Assembly: GCF_029223525.1 (NCBI RefSeq)
Contig: NZ_JARHTQ010000004.1
Location: 333,235 to 397,234 of the forward strand
Direction: 5' to 3'
DNA length: 64,000 nucleotides
From: Streptantibioticus ferralitis
GTDB taxonomy: Bacteria; Actinomycetota; Actinomycetes; Streptomycetales; Streptomycetaceae
Positions within the stretch are counted from its first letter, which is position 1; each line of letters begins with the position of its first letter. The notes under the pieces are model-generated. The model was given only the letters and a program-made list of their open reading frames with translations, was not told the origin of the DNA and did no database searches. The position numbers were made by a program, and so were the translations under genes. Positions 1 to 11,015 of the stretch are shown in pieces.

Positions 1-243
1 GTGGTCAGCCCGGCCGCCGCCCGGGAGCGGTTCTCCGTGCCGTTCTTCTACAATCCGCGGCTGGACGCCCGCATCGAGCCGCTGCCGTTCCCGCACGCCG
101 ACCGCGCACCGGGAGCGACCCAGGACCCGGCCAATCCGCTGTTCGCCGAGTACGGCCGCAACGAGCTCAAGGGCTGGTTGCGCGCGCACCCCGGTGTCGC
201 CCGCCGCCACCACGCCGCTCTGGTCGCCCCCGCGACGGCGTAA
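1..243 (+). CDS. 2-oxoglutarate/Fe(II) oxygenase, C-terminal part (cut by window edge)
   Basis: This is the last 80 residues of a non-haem iron, 2-oxoglutarate-dependent oxygenase of the isopenicillin N synthase-like superfamily. An RFS triplet at residues 10-12 matches the family's Arg-X-Ser motif, which holds the 2-oxoglutarate carboxylate. It is followed by PFFYNP and the family tail (FAEYGRNELKGW). The iron-binding His-X-Asp and distal His would lie upstream of the window, so the GTG at position 1 is internal and not a start. The substrate cannot be inferred. Confidence 0.75.
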   Translation: MVSPAAARERFSVPFFYNPRLDARIEPLPFPHADRAPGATQDPANPLFAEYGRNELKGWLRAHPGVARRHHAALVAPATA

Positions 244-341
244 CCCCGGCTCGCGCGGACGCCGGAACTGGGAGACCTTGGGTACTGGATCGAATACGGA
301 CAGTGCCCGCGGCGCGGCGGGACGGCGGAGGAGAAAGCGAT

Positions 342-998
342 ATGTCGATCATCGCCCTGTTCGGAGCCACCGGCACCATCGGCGGCCGGATACTGCGCGA
401 GGCGCTCAGCCGCGGGCACGAGATAACCGCCGTCGTCCGCGACCCCGGCAAGCTCGCGCTGGAACATCCCCGACTCGCGGTCACCAAGGGTGATGTGCTG
501 GACCCGACGACGGTGGCCGCGGCGGCCAAGGGCAAGGACGCGGTGGTGAGTGCGGTCGGCGGTGGCAGCGGCAACGGTCCGGGCCATATCGCCACCATCA
601 GGCCCGCCGCCGAGTCGCTGGTCGGCGGACTGCGCACGCTCGGCACACAGGCGCCGCGGCTGATCGCGGTCGGCGGCGCCGGTTCACTGCGCAGGCCGGA
701 CGGCACGCTGGTCTGGGACGAGCCCGGGATACCCGCGTTCCTGCTGCAGATCATGCACGCGCACGGCGAGGCGCTGGACTTCTACCGCACCGTGCGCGAT
801 GTGCCGTGGACGAACATCAGTCCCGCCGGGCAGATCGAACCCGGCGAGCGCACCGGCTCCTACCGCACCGCCCTCGATGACCTGGTGGTCGACGACAACG
901 GCGACAGCCGTATCTCCGCGGAGGACTTCGCGGTCGCCGTTGTCGACGAGATCGAGAATCCCGAGCACATCGGCGAGCGGTTCGCCGTCGGCTACTGA
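342..998 (+). CDS. NAD(P)H-binding SDR-like protein
   Basis: A 218-residue atypical short-chain dehydrogenase/reductase of the NAD(P)-binding (NmrA/HSCARG-like) group. The glycine-rich dinucleotide motif GATGTIGG lies at residues 7-14. Mid-protein are the family segments AVGGGSGNGPG and AVGGAGSLRRPDG, which replace the catalytic YxxxK, and the tail (ISAEDFAVAVVDEIENP) is typical of the group. The ATG at 342 is preferred over the in-frame upstream start at 303 because GGAGGAGAAAG lies just before it. It follows the oxygenase on the same strand with about 100 bp between. These proteins act as cytosolic reductases or redox sensors. No substrate can be named. Confidence 0.85.
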   Translation: MSIIALFGATGTIGGRILREALSRGHEITAVVRDPGKLALEHPRLAVTKGDVLDPTTVAAAAKGKDAVVSAVGGGSGNGPGHIATIRPAAESLVGGLRTLGTQAPRLIAVGGAGSLRRPDGTLVWDEPGIPAFLLQIMHAHGEALDFYRTVRDVPWTNISPAGQIEPGERTGSYRTALDDLVVDDNGDSRISAEDFAVAVVDEIENPEHIGERFAVGY

Positions 999-1008
999 GC
1001 GCCCCGCA

Positions 1009-1509
1009 TCAGGTGGCGGAGCCCGCCGCGGCGCCGGTCCTCAGATCCGGACCCCAGCGGTCAAGGGCCGCCCGCAGGTCAAGCGGACGCAGCCGGTCGG
1101 GCTCCTCGGCGCCCGGCCAGTCCTCGCGCGGCACCCGCCACATGATCTCGAACTCGTTGCCGTCCGGGTCCTTGGCGTACAGCGACTTGGAGACCAGGTG
1201 GTCCGTCGCGCCGACCAGCGAGCCGCGCTCGGTCAACTTGGCCGCGATCTCGGCGAGTTCGCCGAGCGTGCCGACCTCCCAGGCCAGGTGGTACAGGCCG
1301 ACATGGCCCTGCTCGGGACCGGGCGCGTTCGCGCCGATGGCGAACAGGCCGAGGTCGTGGTCGTTGAGGGTGTCCTGGGCGCTGAGGAAGGCGGCGCGGC
1401 CGGGGATCTCGGTGTCGACCTTGAATCCGAAGACATCGGTGTAGAACTCCACGGCCCGGGTGGTGTCGCGGACGTAGAGCACCGCGTGGTTGAGGCGTCG
1501 TACGGGCAT
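1009..1509 (-). CDS. VOC family (glyoxalase/extradiol dioxygenase fold) protein
   Basis: A 166-residue single-domain protein with two beta-alpha-beta-beta-beta modules of the vicinal oxygen chelate fold. Candidate metal ligands sit at the expected places: His in LNHAVLYV near the N-terminus, His in LYHLAWEV mid-protein, and Glu in NEFEIMW near the C-terminus. This 2-His-1-Glu pattern resembles catechol 2,3-dioxygenase-like proteins. The ATG at 1509 has AGGAG upstream on the minus strand and is preferred over 1563. It converges on the NAD(P)H-binding gene with a 10 bp gap. Substrate unknown. Confidence 0.88.
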   Translation of the reverse strand: MPVRRLNHAVLYVRDTTRAVEFYTDVFGFKVDTEIPGRAAFLSAQDTLNDHDLGLFAIGANAPGPEQGHVGLYHLAWEVGTLGELAEIAAKLTERGSLVGATDHLVSKSLYAKDPDGNEFEIMWRVPREDWPGAEEPDRLRPLDLRAALDRWGPDLRTGAAAGSAT

Positions 1510-1694
1510 GGTGTGCTCCTGGAGGTGCGGGACCGGGCGGGGTGCCGGACCGGTCATCTCCACCGTACGACACGGAAGCTTGAATGTTCAAGAAAATCTT
1601 GGGCGGCGCGACGGAGCCCCTGCGCGACAAGGCCGGTACCGCCCCGGCACAATGCACAGCAAAGCTCAGCGAGGCAGAGGAAGCGGAACGGATA

Positions 1695-4151
1695 GTGACG
1701 ACAACGTCTATCGGGTCCACCGGCGAGAACGCCACCGGCTCCACCGAGTCCATCGGACGCACGATCGCCGAGGAGCTGGGGGTACGCGAAGGGCAGGTCA
1801 AGGCGGCCGTCGACCTGCTGGACGGCGGGGCGACCGTGCCGTTCATCGCGCGCTACCGCAAGGAGGCGACCGGCGCCCTCGATGACGCGCAGCTGCGCAC
1901 CCTGGAGGAGCGGCTGCGCTACCTGCGGGAGTTGGAGGAGCGCCGCGCCGCCATCCTGGAATCGATCGAGGCACAGGGCAAGCTGGACCACGCGCTCAAG
2001 GCGCAGATCCTGGCCGCCGACTCCAAGGCGCGGCTGGAGGACATCTATCTGCCCTACAAGCCCAAGCGGCGCACCAAGGCGCAGATCGCCCGCGAGGCAG
2101 GTCTTGAACCGCTGGCCGATCGGCTGCTCGCCGACCCGACCCTCGAACCGCGGGCCACCGCCGCGGAGTTCGTCAACGAGACGGTCGCCGATGCGGCCGC
2201 GGCGCTGGACGGCGCCCGCTCGATCCTGGCGGAGCGGTTCGGCGAGGACGCCGACCTGATCGGCGACCTGCGCGAGCGCATGTGGTCGCGGGGGCGGGTC
2301 AGCTCCCGTGTCCGGGAGGGCAAAGGCGACAGCAAAGAGGGGCCGGGCGCCAAGTTCGCCGACTACTTCGACTTCGCCGAGCCCTTCGAGAAGCTGCCAT
2401 CGCACCGCATCCTGGCGATGTTCCGCGGTGAGAAGGAGGAGGTCCTCGACCTCACCCTGGAGCCGGAGGAGCCGCAGGACGGCCCGTCGACCTTCGAGCG
2501 GGCCATCGCAGCCCGGTTCGAGATCGCGGACCGCGGCCGCCCGGCCGACGCCTGGCTGCTGGAGACGGTCCGCTGGGCCTGGCGCACCCGCGTCCTGGTC
2601 CATCTCGGGATCGACCTGCGTACCCGGCTGCGCACCGCCGCGGAGGACGAGGCGGTCCGGGTCTTCGCCGCCAACCTGCGGGATCTGCTGCTCGCCGCCC
2701 CCGCCGGGGCGCGGGCCACGATGGGTCTCGACCCCGGTTTCCGTACCGGTGTGAAGGTCGCCGTCACCGACCCGACCGGCAAGGTCGTCGCCACGGAAAC
2801 GATCTACCCGCATGTGCCGCAGCGCCGCTGGGACGAGTCGCTGACCACCCTTGCCAAGCTCTGCGCCGCCCACAAGGTCGACCTGGTCGCCATCGGCAAC
2901 GGCACCGCCTCCCGGGAGACCGACAAGCTCGCCGCCGAACTGATCAAGGCGCACCCGGAGTTGAAGCTCACCAAGGTCGTGGTCTCCGAGGCGGGGGCCT
3001 CGGTCTACTCCGCCTCCGCCTACGCCTCCCAGGAACTGCCCGAGCTGGACGTGTCGTTGCGCGGGGCGGTCTCCATCGCCCGGCGGCTGCAGGACCCGCT
3101 CGCCGAACTCGTCAAGATCGACCCCAAGTCGATCGGCGTCGGCCAGTACCAGCACGACCTCGCGGAGACGAAGCTGTCCCGCTCGCTGGACGCGGTGGTC
3201 GAGGACTGCGTCAACGGTGTCGGAGTCGACCTCAACACCGCCTCCGCGCCGCTGCTGCGCCGGGTGTCCGGCATCACGGCGACCCTCGCCGACAACATCG
3301 TCCAACACCGCGACGACAACGGCCCGTTCCGTACCCGCAAGGCGCTCAAAGACGTGGCCAGGCTCGGCCCGAAGGCGTTCGAGCAGTGTGCGGGCTTCCT
3401 GCGGATCACCGACGGCGACGACCCGTTGGACGCCTCCGCGGTGCACCCGGAGGCGTACCCGGTGGTGCGCCGCATCGCCTCGGCGGCGGGCGGCGACATC
3501 AAGGCGCTGATCGGCGACAGCGGGAAGCTGCGGGAACTGCGGCCGCGGGACTTCGCGGACGAGACCTTCGGTGTGCCGACCGTCACCGACATCCTCGGCG
3601 AACTGGAGAAGCCGGGCCGTGACCCGCGCCCGGCGTTCAAGACCGCCACGTACAAGGAGGGCGTCGAGGAGATCAAGGACCTCACGCCGGGGATGCTGCT
3701 CGAAGGCGTGGTCACCAACGTCGCCGCCTTCGGTGCCTTCGTCGACATCGGCGTCCACCAGGACGGCCTGGTGCACGTGTCCGCGATGTCCAAGACGTTC
3801 GTCAAGGATCCGCGTGATGTCGTCAAGCCCGGCGACGTGGTGCGGGTGAAGGTCCTCGACGTGGACATCCCGCGCAAGCGCATCGGGCTGACGCTGCGGC
3901 TGGACGACGAGGCGGGCGCGCCGCGCGGTGAGCGCGAGCCGCGCGAGCCGCGCGAGCAGCGCGGCGGCGGGGGCAAGGGCGGCACCGGCGGTGCGGGCAA
4001 GGGCGGTGCGAAGCGGGCGGCGCCGCCCCGGCAGAACCGCGGCCAGAACAGGGGGGACTCGGGTGGTGGCGGTGGCGGCGCGCTCGCCGACGCCCTGCGC
4101 CGGGCCGGTCTGGTGAGCGGCGACGGCGGCCCGGGCCGCGGCCGCCGATAG
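1695..4151 (+). CDS. tex: Tex-family transcription accessory / S1 RNA-binding protein
   Basis: An 818-residue Tex protein, a cytosolic nucleic-acid-binding factor of the transcription machinery, full length for the family plus an extra tail. Order seen: N-terminal helical region with [11 protein letters not shown], the YqgF/RNase H-like domain ([14 protein letters not shown]), the helix-hairpin-helix region ([20 protein letters not shown]), then an S1 domain at about residues 663-736 ([20 protein letters not shown]). The last 80 residues are low-complexity, Gly/Arg/Lys rich, probably a disordered RNA-binding tail as in other actinobacterial Tex proteins. I chose the GTG at 1695 because the 37 upstream codons of the open frame do not resemble the family. 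A strong terminator follows. Confidence 0.95.
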   Translation: MTTTSIGSTGENATGSTESIGRTIAEELGVREGQVKAAVDLLDGGATVPFIARYRKEATGALDDAQLRTLEERLRYLRELEERRAAILESIEAQGKLDHALKAQILAADSKARLEDIYLPYKPKRRTKAQIAREAGLEPLADRLLADPTLEPRATAAEFVNETVADAAAALDGARSILAERFGEDADLIGDLRERMWSRGRVSSRVREGKGDSKEGPGAKFADYFDFAEPFEKLPSHRILAMFRGEKEEVLDLTLEPEEPQDGPSTFERAIAARFEIADRGRPADAWLLETVRWAWRTRVLVHLGIDLRTRLRTAAEDEAVRVFAANLRDLLLAAPAGARATMGLDPGFRTGVKVAVTDPTGKVVATETIYPHVPQRRWDESLTTLAKLCAAHKVDLVAIGNGTASRETDKLAAELIKAHPELKLTKVVVSEAGASVYSASAYASQELPELDVSLRGAVSIARRLQDPLAELVKIDPKSIGVGQYQHDLAETKLSRSLDAVVEDCVNGVGVDLNTASAPLLRRVSGITATLADNIVQHRDDNGPFRTRKALKDVARLGPKAFEQCAGFLRITDGDDPLDASAVHPEAYPVVRRIASAAGGDIKALIGDSGKLRELRPRDFADETFGVPTVTDILGELEKPGRDPRPAFKTATYKEGVEEIKDLTPGMLLEGVVTNVAAFGAFVDIGVHQDGLVHVSAMSKTFVKDPRDVVKPGDVVRVKVLDVDIPRKRIGLTLRLDDEAGAPRGEREPREPREQRGGGGKGGTGGAGKGGAKRAAPPRQNRGQNRGDSGGGGGGALADALRRAGLVSGDGGPGRGRR

Positions 4152-4160
4152 CCGACGACA

Positions 4161-4195
4161 GGGGCCGGGATGCCAAGGCATCCCGGCCCCTTTTT
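4161..4195 (+). terminator. Rho-independent terminator of tex
   Basis: A perfect 14 bp inverted repeat (GGGGCCGGGATGCC, 2 nt, then its complement) is followed by five T residues, 9 bp after the tex stop codon. Confidence 0.93.
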
Positions 4196-4290
4196 GGTTG
4201 TGGGTTCGGGGGTGAGGCCGCCCCGAAGGCCTGCCGACCCCAGCGGGAGGCGGCCGGTACGAAACCCTTGCGCGCGGTGCCGCAGGTTCC

Positions 4291-4318
4291 TAACATCGCT
4301 GATGTTACATCAGTACTG
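4291..4318. promoter_or_regulatory. Overlapping palindromes upstream of the acyl-CoA operon
   Basis: TAACATC-GCT-GATGTTA (4291-4307) overlaps GATGT-T-ACATC (4301-4311), and CAGTACTG follows at 4311-4318. They sit 37-64 bp before the racemase start, where an operator would be. No TetR/FadR gene is adjacent. The MerR regulator at the far end of the operon is one candidate, and its own promoter contains a partly similar CAGTATTG. Confidence 0.5.
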
Positions 4319-4354
4319 TCAAAGTGATGGCTGTCGCGGCAGGGGAGCCGGTCC

Positions 4355-5488
4355 ATGGACGAGCCGAGGAATCCCGGTCCGCTGGCCGGAGTCCGGGTTG
4401 TGGAGTTGGCCGGAATCGGCCCCGGCCCGTTCGCCGCGATGCTGCTCGCGGACCTCGGCGCCGATGTCGTCCGCGTCGACCGGCCCGGCGGCGCGGCCCT
4501 GGGCGTCGACCCCGCACACGACATCACCAACCGCAACAAGCGCTCCGTGGTCGTGGACCTGAAGTCGCCGGCAGGACCCGGTCTCGTCCTCGGCCTGGCG
4601 CAGCGCGCCGACATCCTCATCGAGGGCTACCGGCCCGGTGTCGCCGAGCGGTTGGGCGTGGGACCCGAGGAGTGCCTTTCCCGTAACCCCCGCCTGGTCT
4701 ACGGGCGGATGACCGGCTGGGGCCAGCAGGGACCGCTCGCCAACAGCGCCGGACACGACATCGGCTACATCGCCACCGCCGGGACCCTCGGCATGATCGG
4801 CCCCGCCGACGGCCCGCCCGCCGTTCCGGCGAACCTGCTCGGCGACTACGCGGGCGGCTCCCTCTACCTGGTGGTGGGCGTACTCGCCGCCCTGCAGCAC
4901 GCCCGGTCGTCCGGCACCGGGCAGGTGGTGGACGCCGCCATCGTGGACGGCACCGCGCACCTGGGCGCGATGATCTGGGGGATGCTCGGCGCGGGCGCCT
5001 GGCAGGACCGGCGCGGGGCCAATCTGCTGGACGGCGGCTGCCCGTTCTACGGTGTCTACCAGACCTCGGACGGCGGCTACATGGCGGTCGGTGCGTTGGA
5101 ACGGTCGTTCTATGCGGAGTTCATCTCGCTGCTGGAACTCGACGAGGACGCGCCGGACCGCGACGACCTGTCCCGCTGGGACGAGTTGCGGAACCGTATC
5201 GCCGCCCGCTTCAAGACCCGTACCCGGCAGCAGTGGACCGAGGTCTTCGAGGGCCGGGACGCCTGTGTGTCCCCCGTACTCTCGCTGCGCGAGGCGGCGC
5301 GGCACCCGCATCTGACGGCTCGTGGCACCTTCACCGAGGACGTCGACGGGCTTACGCAGCCCGCTCCGGCGCCGCGGTTCTCCGCCACCCCCGGCTCGCT
5401 GCGCCGCCCGCCCGCACTGCCCGGCGCGCATACCGCTGACGTGGCCCGCGACTGGGACCTGCCCGCGCTCGACACCGGGCGCACATGA
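4355..5488 (+). CDS. Alpha-methylacyl-CoA racemase (CaiB/BaiF family)
   Basis: A 377-residue class III CoA-transferase fold protein. The catalytic signature fits the racemase branch: His134 in GHDIGY and Asp164 in GDYAGG are spaced exactly 30 residues apart, as are His126/Asp156 of the characterised mycobacterial racemase. Racemases epimerise the 2-methyl group of branched acyl-CoA esters so that stereospecific acyl-CoA dehydrogenases can act. That fits its place as first gene of a four-gene operon encoding the rest of a beta-oxidation cycle. The ATG at 4355 is preceded by GGGGAG. A formyl/succinyl-CoA transferase role is the alternative, but the His/Asp pair argues for racemase. Confidence 0.87.
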   Translation: MDEPRNPGPLAGVRVVELAGIGPGPFAAMLLADLGADVVRVDRPGGAALGVDPAHDITNRNKRSVVVDLKSPAGPGLVLGLAQRADILIEGYRPGVAERLGVGPEECLSRNPRLVYGRMTGWGQQGPLANSAGHDIGYIATAGTLGMIGPADGPPAVPANLLGDYAGGSLYLVVGVLAALQHARSSGTGQVVDAAIVDGTAHLGAMIWGMLGAGAWQDRRGANLLDGGCPFYGVYQTSDGGYMAVGALERSFYAEFISLLELDEDAPDRDDLSRWDELRNRIAARFKTRTRQQWTEVFEGRDACVSPVLSLREAARHPHLTARGTFTEDVDGLTQPAPAPRFSATPGSLRRPPALPGAHTADVARDWDLPALDTGRT

Positions 5489-5548
5489 CCGTGATGGCAC
5501 GCACCGGGCAGCCCCGTTTCCGCGAGCGAACACAAGAAGGGGAGCAGA

Positions 5549-6691
<1,143 letters not shown>

Positions 6692-6728
6692 CCTTCTTCT
6701 GACGTTCCATCACCCATGGAGAGAAACG

Positions 6729-7943
6729 TTGAGTACCGAAGCGTACGTGTACGACGCGATCCGCACCCCGCGCGGACGTGGCAAGGCCAATGGGGCGCTG
6801 CACGGCACCAAGCCGGTCGACCTGGTGGTCGGGCTGATTGACGAACTGCGCCGCCGCTTCCCCGATCTGGACCCGGCCGCCATCGACGACATCGTGCTCG
6901 GTGTCGTCACCCCGATCGGTGACCAGGGCTCCGACATCGCCAAGATCGCGGCGATTGCCGCCGGTCTGCCGGACACCGTGGCGGGCCTTCAGGAGAACCG
7001 CTTCTGCGCCTCCGGTCTCGAAGCCGTCAACCTGGCCGCCGCAAAGGTGCGTTCCGGCTGGGAGGACCTGGTCCTGGCGGGCGGCGTCGAGTCGATGTCG
7101 CGGGTGCCGATGGGATCCGACGGCGGCGCCTGGGCCATGGACCCGATGACCAGCTTCGAGACCAACTTCGTCCCGCAGGGCATCGGCGCCGACCTCATCG
7201 CCACCATCGGGGGCTTCACCCGCGGCGATGTGGACGCCTTCGCGGCCGAGTCGCAGGCCCGCGCCGCCGAGGCCTGGAAGTCCGGGCACTTCGAGCGGTC
7301 CGTGGTCCCGGTACGCGACCGCAACGGCCTGGTGGTCCTCGACCGCGACGAGCACATCCGCCCGGGCACCACGGTGGACACCCTGGCGTCCCTCAAGCCC
7401 TCCTTCGCCGTCATCGGCGAGGCCGGCGGCTTCGACGCGGTGGCCCTGCAGAAGTACCACTGGGTCGAGAAGATCGACCACGTCCACCACGCGGGCAACT
7501 CCTCCGGCATCGTGGACGGCGCCGCGCTGGTCGCCATCGGCAACCGCGAGGTCGGCGAGCGCTACGGGCTCGCACCCCGCGCCCGCATCATCTCGGCCGC
7601 GGTCTGCGGGGCGGACCCCACCATCATGCTCACCGGCCCGGCCCCGGCCGCGCGCAAGGCACTCGCCAAGGCGGGCCTGAGCATCGGCGACATCGACCTG
7701 GTCGAGATCAACGAGGCCTTCGCCGCGGTGGTGTTGCGCTTCGCCAGGGACATGGGGCTGAGCCTGGACCGGATCAACGTCAACGGTGGTGCGATCGCCA
7801 TGGGCCACCCCCTCGGCGCCACCGGCGCGATGATCCTGGGCACGCTCATCGACGAGTTGGAGCGGCGCGACCAGCGGTACGGGCTGGCCACCCTCTGCGT
7901 GGGCGGCGGCATGGGCATCGCCACCGTGATCGAACGCCTCTAG
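6729..7943 (+). CDS. Acetyl-CoA C-acyltransferase (thiolase)
   Basis: A 404-residue thiolase with all catalytic residues visible: the acylated Cys93 in [11 protein letters not shown], His360 in [10 protein letters not shown] and Cys390 in LCVGGGMG. It would cleave 3-ketoacyl-CoA with CoA to give acetyl- or propionyl-CoA. Translation starts at TTG (6729), supported by GGAGAG 6-8 bp upstream and by the position of [12 protein letters not shown] in the family. It is the third gene of the operon, 37 bp after the dehydrogenase. Its position before the multifunctional hydratase/dehydrogenase matches fadA-fadB type operons. Confidence 0.94.
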   Translation: MSTEAYVYDAIRTPRGRGKANGALHGTKPVDLVVGLIDELRRRFPDLDPAAIDDIVLGVVTPIGDQGSDIAKIAAIAAGLPDTVAGLQENRFCASGLEAVNLAAAKVRSGWEDLVLAGGVESMSRVPMGSDGGAWAMDPMTSFETNFVPQGIGADLIATIGGFTRGDVDAFAAESQARAAEAWKSGHFERSVVPVRDRNGLVVLDRDEHIRPGTTVDTLASLKPSFAVIGEAGGFDAVALQKYHWVEKIDHVHHAGNSSGIVDGAALVAIGNREVGERYGLAPRARIISAAVCGADPTIMLTGPAPAARKALAKAGLSIGDIDLVEINEAFAAVVLRFARDMGLSLDRINVNGGAIAMGHPLGATGAMILGTLIDELERRDQRYGLATLCVGGGMGIATVIERL

Positions 7944-7991
7944 CACCGCGCGCGACCCGGCCCGCACCGCAACCCCCATGGAGACCTTGAG

Positions 7992-10163
7992 ATGACCGAG
8001 CGCACCACCATCCGCTGGGAGCAGGACGCCGACGGCGTCGTCACCCTCGTCCTGGACGACCCCGCCCAGTCCGCCAACACCATGAACGCCGCCTTCGGCG
8101 ACTCGCTGGAAGCCGTCGTGGAACGCCTGGAGAGCGAACGCGAGCAGTTCCGCGGCGTCATCGTCACCTCCGCCAAGAAGACCTTCTTCGCCGGCGGCGA
8201 CCTGCGCGACCTGATCCGCGCCACCCCCGACCGGGCCGCCGAGGTCTTCGCGGCGGGCATGCGGATCAAGCGGCTGCTGCGCCGCCTGGAGACGCTCGGC
8301 AAGCCGGTGGTCGCGGCGATCAACGGCGCTGCGCTCGGCGGCGGTTACGAGATCGCGCTGGCCTGCCACCGCAGGGTCGCCCTTGACGCGCCCGGCTCGA
8401 AGATCGGGCTACCCGAGGTCACCCTCGGCCTGCTGCCCGGCGGTGGTGGCGTCGTGCGCACGGTGCGGCTGCTGGGCATCGCCGACGCACTGCTGAAGGT
8501 GCTGGTGCAGGGCACCCAGTACAGCCCGCGGCGCGCCCTGGAGGCCGGGCTGATCCACGAGGTCGCCGAGAGCCCCGAGGACATGCTGGCCCGCGCCCGT
8601 GCGTTCATCGACGCGAACCCCGAGGCCCGGCAGCCCTGGGACGCCGACCGCTACAAGATTCCCGGCGGAACGCCCGCCAACCCGAAGTTCGCCGCCAACC
8701 TCCCCGCGTTCCCGGCCAATCTGAAGAAGCAGCTCAACGGCGCTCCCTACCCCGCGCCGCGCAACATCCTGGCCGCCGCAGTCGAGGGCGCCCAGGTGAA
8801 CTTCGAGACCGCACAGGTCATCGAGGCGCGCTACTTCACCGAGTTGGCCTGCGGCCGGATCGCCAAGAACATGATCCAGGCCTTCTTCTTCGACATGCAG
8901 GCCGTCAACTCGGGCGCGTCCCGCCCGGACGGCATCGCGCCGCGTACGGTCCGCAAGGCCGTCGTGCTCGGTGCCGGGATGATGGGCGCGGGCATCGCCT
9001 ACGCCTGCGCGCGGGCCGGAATCGACGTGGTGCTCAAGGACGTCTCAACGGAGGCCGCCGAACGCGGAAGGGCCTACTCCGTGGGGCTGTTGGACAAGGC
9101 GGTGGGCAAGGGCCGGATCACGGCTCAGGAGCGCGAGGAGGTGCTCGCCCGGATCACGCCGACCGCCGACGCCGCGGACGCCGCGGGCTGCGACGCGGTG
9201 ATCGAGGCGGTCTTCGAGGACCCGGCGGTCAAGCACAAGGTGTTCCAGGAGATCCAGCAGGTCGTCGCGCCCGACGCACTGCTGTGCTCCAACACCTCCA
9301 CGCTGCCGATCACCGTGCTCGCCGAGGGCGTTCAGCGTCCGCGGGACTTCATCGGACTGCACTTCTTCTCACCGGTCGACAAGATGCCGCTGGTCGAGAT
9401 CATCAAGGGCGAGCGGACCGGCGACGAGGCGCTGGCCCGCGCCTTCGACCTGGTCCGGCAGATCCGCAAGACCCCGATCGTGGTCAACGACTCGCGCGGG
9501 TTCTTCACCTCACGGGTCATCGGGCAGTTCATCAACGAGGGCGTGGCGATGGTCGGCGAGGGCGTCGACCCCTCGTCGGTGGAGCAGGCTGCGGCGCAGG
9601 CCGGATACCCGGCCAAGGTTCTGTCGCTGATGGACGAGTTGACGCTGACGTTGCCGCGCAAGATCCGCAACGAGTCCCGGCAGGCGGTCGAGGAGGCGGG
9701 CGGCACCTGGCAGCCGCACCCCGCCGAGGCGGTCATCGACCGGATGGTGGACGAGTTCGGCCGCCCGGGGCGCAGTGGCGGAGCGGGCTTCTACGAGTAC
9801 CCGGACGGCCGGCGAGCCGGCCTGTGGCCGGGGCTGCGTGAGCACTTCGGCAAACCGGGGTCCGAGATCCCGTTCGACGACATCAGGGAACGGATGCTGT
9901 TCTCCGAGGCGTTGGACTCGGTGCGCTGCCTTGAGGAGAGCGTGCTCACCTCGGTCGCCGACGCCAACATCGGTTCCATCCTGGGCATCGGGTTCCCCGC
10001 CTGGACCGGCGGCGTGCTGCAGTACATCAACGGGTACGAGGGCGGGCTGCCAGGGTTCGTGGCCCGCGCCCGGGAGTTGCAGACGGCGTACGGGGAGCGG
10101 TTCGCACCGCCGAAGCTGCTGCTGGACAAGGCCGAACGCGGCGAGGTCTTCACAGACGCGTAG
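7992..10163 (+). CDS. Fused enoyl-CoA hydratase / 3-hydroxyacyl-CoA dehydrogenase (FadB/FadJ type)
   Basis: A 723-residue bifunctional beta-oxidation enzyme. The N-terminal crotonase domain (about 1-190) carries FFAGGDL and the two catalytic glutamates, Glu120 in GGGYEIALA and Glu142 in GLPEVTLGL. A linker leads to the NAD-binding domain (GAGMMGAGIAYA, about 326-340) with SNTSTLPI and the catalytic His in LHFFSPVDKMPLVEI. Two helical 3-hydroxyacyl-CoA dehydrogenase C-terminal domains follow (DSRGFFTSRVI; GFPAWTGGVLQYING). It is the last gene of the operon, 48 bp after the thiolase, and ends at a bidirectional terminator. Together the four products complete one cycle for a methyl-branched or ordinary acyl-CoA. 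Confidence 0.95.
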   Translation: MTERTTIRWEQDADGVVTLVLDDPAQSANTMNAAFGDSLEAVVERLESEREQFRGVIVTSAKKTFFAGGDLRDLIRATPDRAAEVFAAGMRIKRLLRRLETLGKPVVAAINGAALGGGYEIALACHRRVALDAPGSKIGLPEVTLGLLPGGGGVVRTVRLLGIADALLKVLVQGTQYSPRRALEAGLIHEVAESPEDMLARARAFIDANPEARQPWDADRYKIPGGTPANPKFAANLPAFPANLKKQLNGAPYPAPRNILAAAVEGAQVNFETAQVIEARYFTELACGRIAKNMIQAFFFDMQAVNSGASRPDGIAPRTVRKAVVLGAGMMGAGIAYACARAGIDVVLKDVSTEAAERGRAYSVGLLDKAVGKGRITAQEREEVLARITPTADAADAAGCDAVIEAVFEDPAVKHKVFQEIQQVVAPDALLCSNTSTLPITVLAEGVQRPRDFIGLHFFSPVDKMPLVEIIKGERTGDEALARAFDLVRQIRKTPIVVNDSRGFFTSRVIGQFINEGVAMVGEGVDPSSVEQAAAQAGYPAKVLSLMDELTLTLPRKIRNESRQAVEEAGGTWQPHPAEAVIDRMVDEFGRPGRSGGAGFYEYPDGRRAGLWPGLREHFGKPGSEIPFDDIRERMLFSEALDSVRCLEESVLTSVADANIGSILGIGFPAWTGGVLQYINGYEGGLPGFVARARELQTAYGERFAPPKLLLDKAERGEVFTDA

Positions 10164-10185
10164 CGTCTGTTCGGCGGATTCCCGG

Positions 10186-10220
10186 TTTGGGTGGCGGTGG
10201 GTTCGGCACCGCCACCCGAA
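10186..10220. terminator. Bidirectional terminator between the acyl-CoA operon and the merR gene
   Basis: An 11 bp perfect stem (GGGTGGCGGTG / CACCGCCACCC) with a 7 nt loop, flanked by TTT on the left and AAA on the right, sits in the 58 bp gap between convergent genes. Confidence 0.8.
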
Positions 10221-10221
10221 A

Positions 10222-10926
10222 TCAGTCACCGGAGCGGTGCGCGTACAACGCGCGCAACTCCTCGCGCAAGGACCGCTGGAAAGCGGTGACCAGCGCCTGA
10301 ACGACCAGGGGCTGCATGTGCGCGGAAAGCGACTTCACATCGCGCAAATTCTCCTGGTCCCACACCTCGTCCCGGAAGATCCGGCTCAGTTCCCGTGCCG
10401 CGGCACGGGAATGCCGCAGCATGACCTCCCGCGCCGCCAGGATCGCCTCCAGCGCGATCGGCACGTCCAGCAGCCGAACGCCCAGCTGCAGAAGGCCAGG
10501 ATCCACCTCGAAGACGTCCGGGTCATCGGTGCGCCGCAGTACGTTCATCGCCGCCAGCCGATCCACGTCCTGCTCCAACAGCGCCCGGCCGACCCGCCGC
10601 TCCAACTGCTCACGCGTCGTCTCCTGTGCTCCCTCCGGCAGCCAGGAGGCGACGAGCGCGCGGTGAATGGCGAGGTCATGGGCGGTGATGTCGGTGGGAA
10701 GCTGTTCCAGATACCGTTCGATGGCGGCCAGCGTCAGACCCTGGTGCTGTAGTTCCTCGATCAGCGCGAGCCGGGCCAGATGCTCGGGACCGTAGTGCCC
10801 GACCCGGCGCGGCCCCAGCACCGGGGGCGGCAGCAGCCCCTTGGTGCTGTAGAAGCGGACGGTCCGCACGGTCACCCCGGCCCGCGCGGCCAGCTCGTCC
10901 ACGGTGAGGCTCGGTGACGGAGTCAT
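10222..10926 (-). CDS. MerR family transcriptional regulator
   Basis: A 234-residue regulator. Residues 8-75 form the winged-helix MerR DNA-binding domain (VDELAARAGVTVRTVRFYST, then GLLPPPVLGPRRVGHYGPEH and a dimerising helix). The remaining 160 residues are an all-helical effector domain with no Cys metal-binding pattern, which argues against a metal sensor. It converges on the acyl-CoA operon and is a plausible regulator of it or of the thiamine-diphosphate enzyme behind it. A perfect inverted repeat 43-63 bp upstream is a likely autoregulatory operator. Confidence 0.9.
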   Translation of the reverse strand: MTPSPSLTVDELAARAGVTVRTVRFYSTKGLLPPPVLGPRRVGHYGPEHLARLALIEELQHQGLTLAAIERYLEQLPTDITAHDLAIHRALVASWLPEGAQETTREQLERRVGRALLEQDVDRLAAMNVLRRTDDPDVFEVDPGLLQLGVRLLDVPIALEAILAAREVMLRHSRAAARELSRIFRDEVWDQENLRDVKSLSAHMQPLVVQALVTAFQRSLREELRALYAHRSGD

Positions 10927-10968
10927 CGGCCGGCCCTCGCTCTCTGTTCGGCGACCTCTGCGATCTGG

Positions 10969-10989
10969 TGAGACAGTATTGCTGTCTCA
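10969..10989. promoter_or_regulatory. Perfect inverted repeat upstream of merR
   Basis: TGAGACAG-TATTG-CTGTCTCA, with 8 bp arms, lies between the 3' end of the thiamine-diphosphate enzyme gene and the merR start. MerR proteins bind such dyads between unusually spaced -35 and -10 elements, so this is probably the MerR operator. Confidence 0.65.
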
Positions 10990-11015
10990 GCGAGGTTGCG
11001 AAACAGTTCGCATGT

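Noticed and set aside
1554..4181. Very long minus-strand open frame (875 codons) opposite tex
   Set aside because: It is the GC-skew shadow of tex: low-complexity Arg/Gly/Ala/Val text with no family resemblance, while the plus strand encodes a complete Tex protein.
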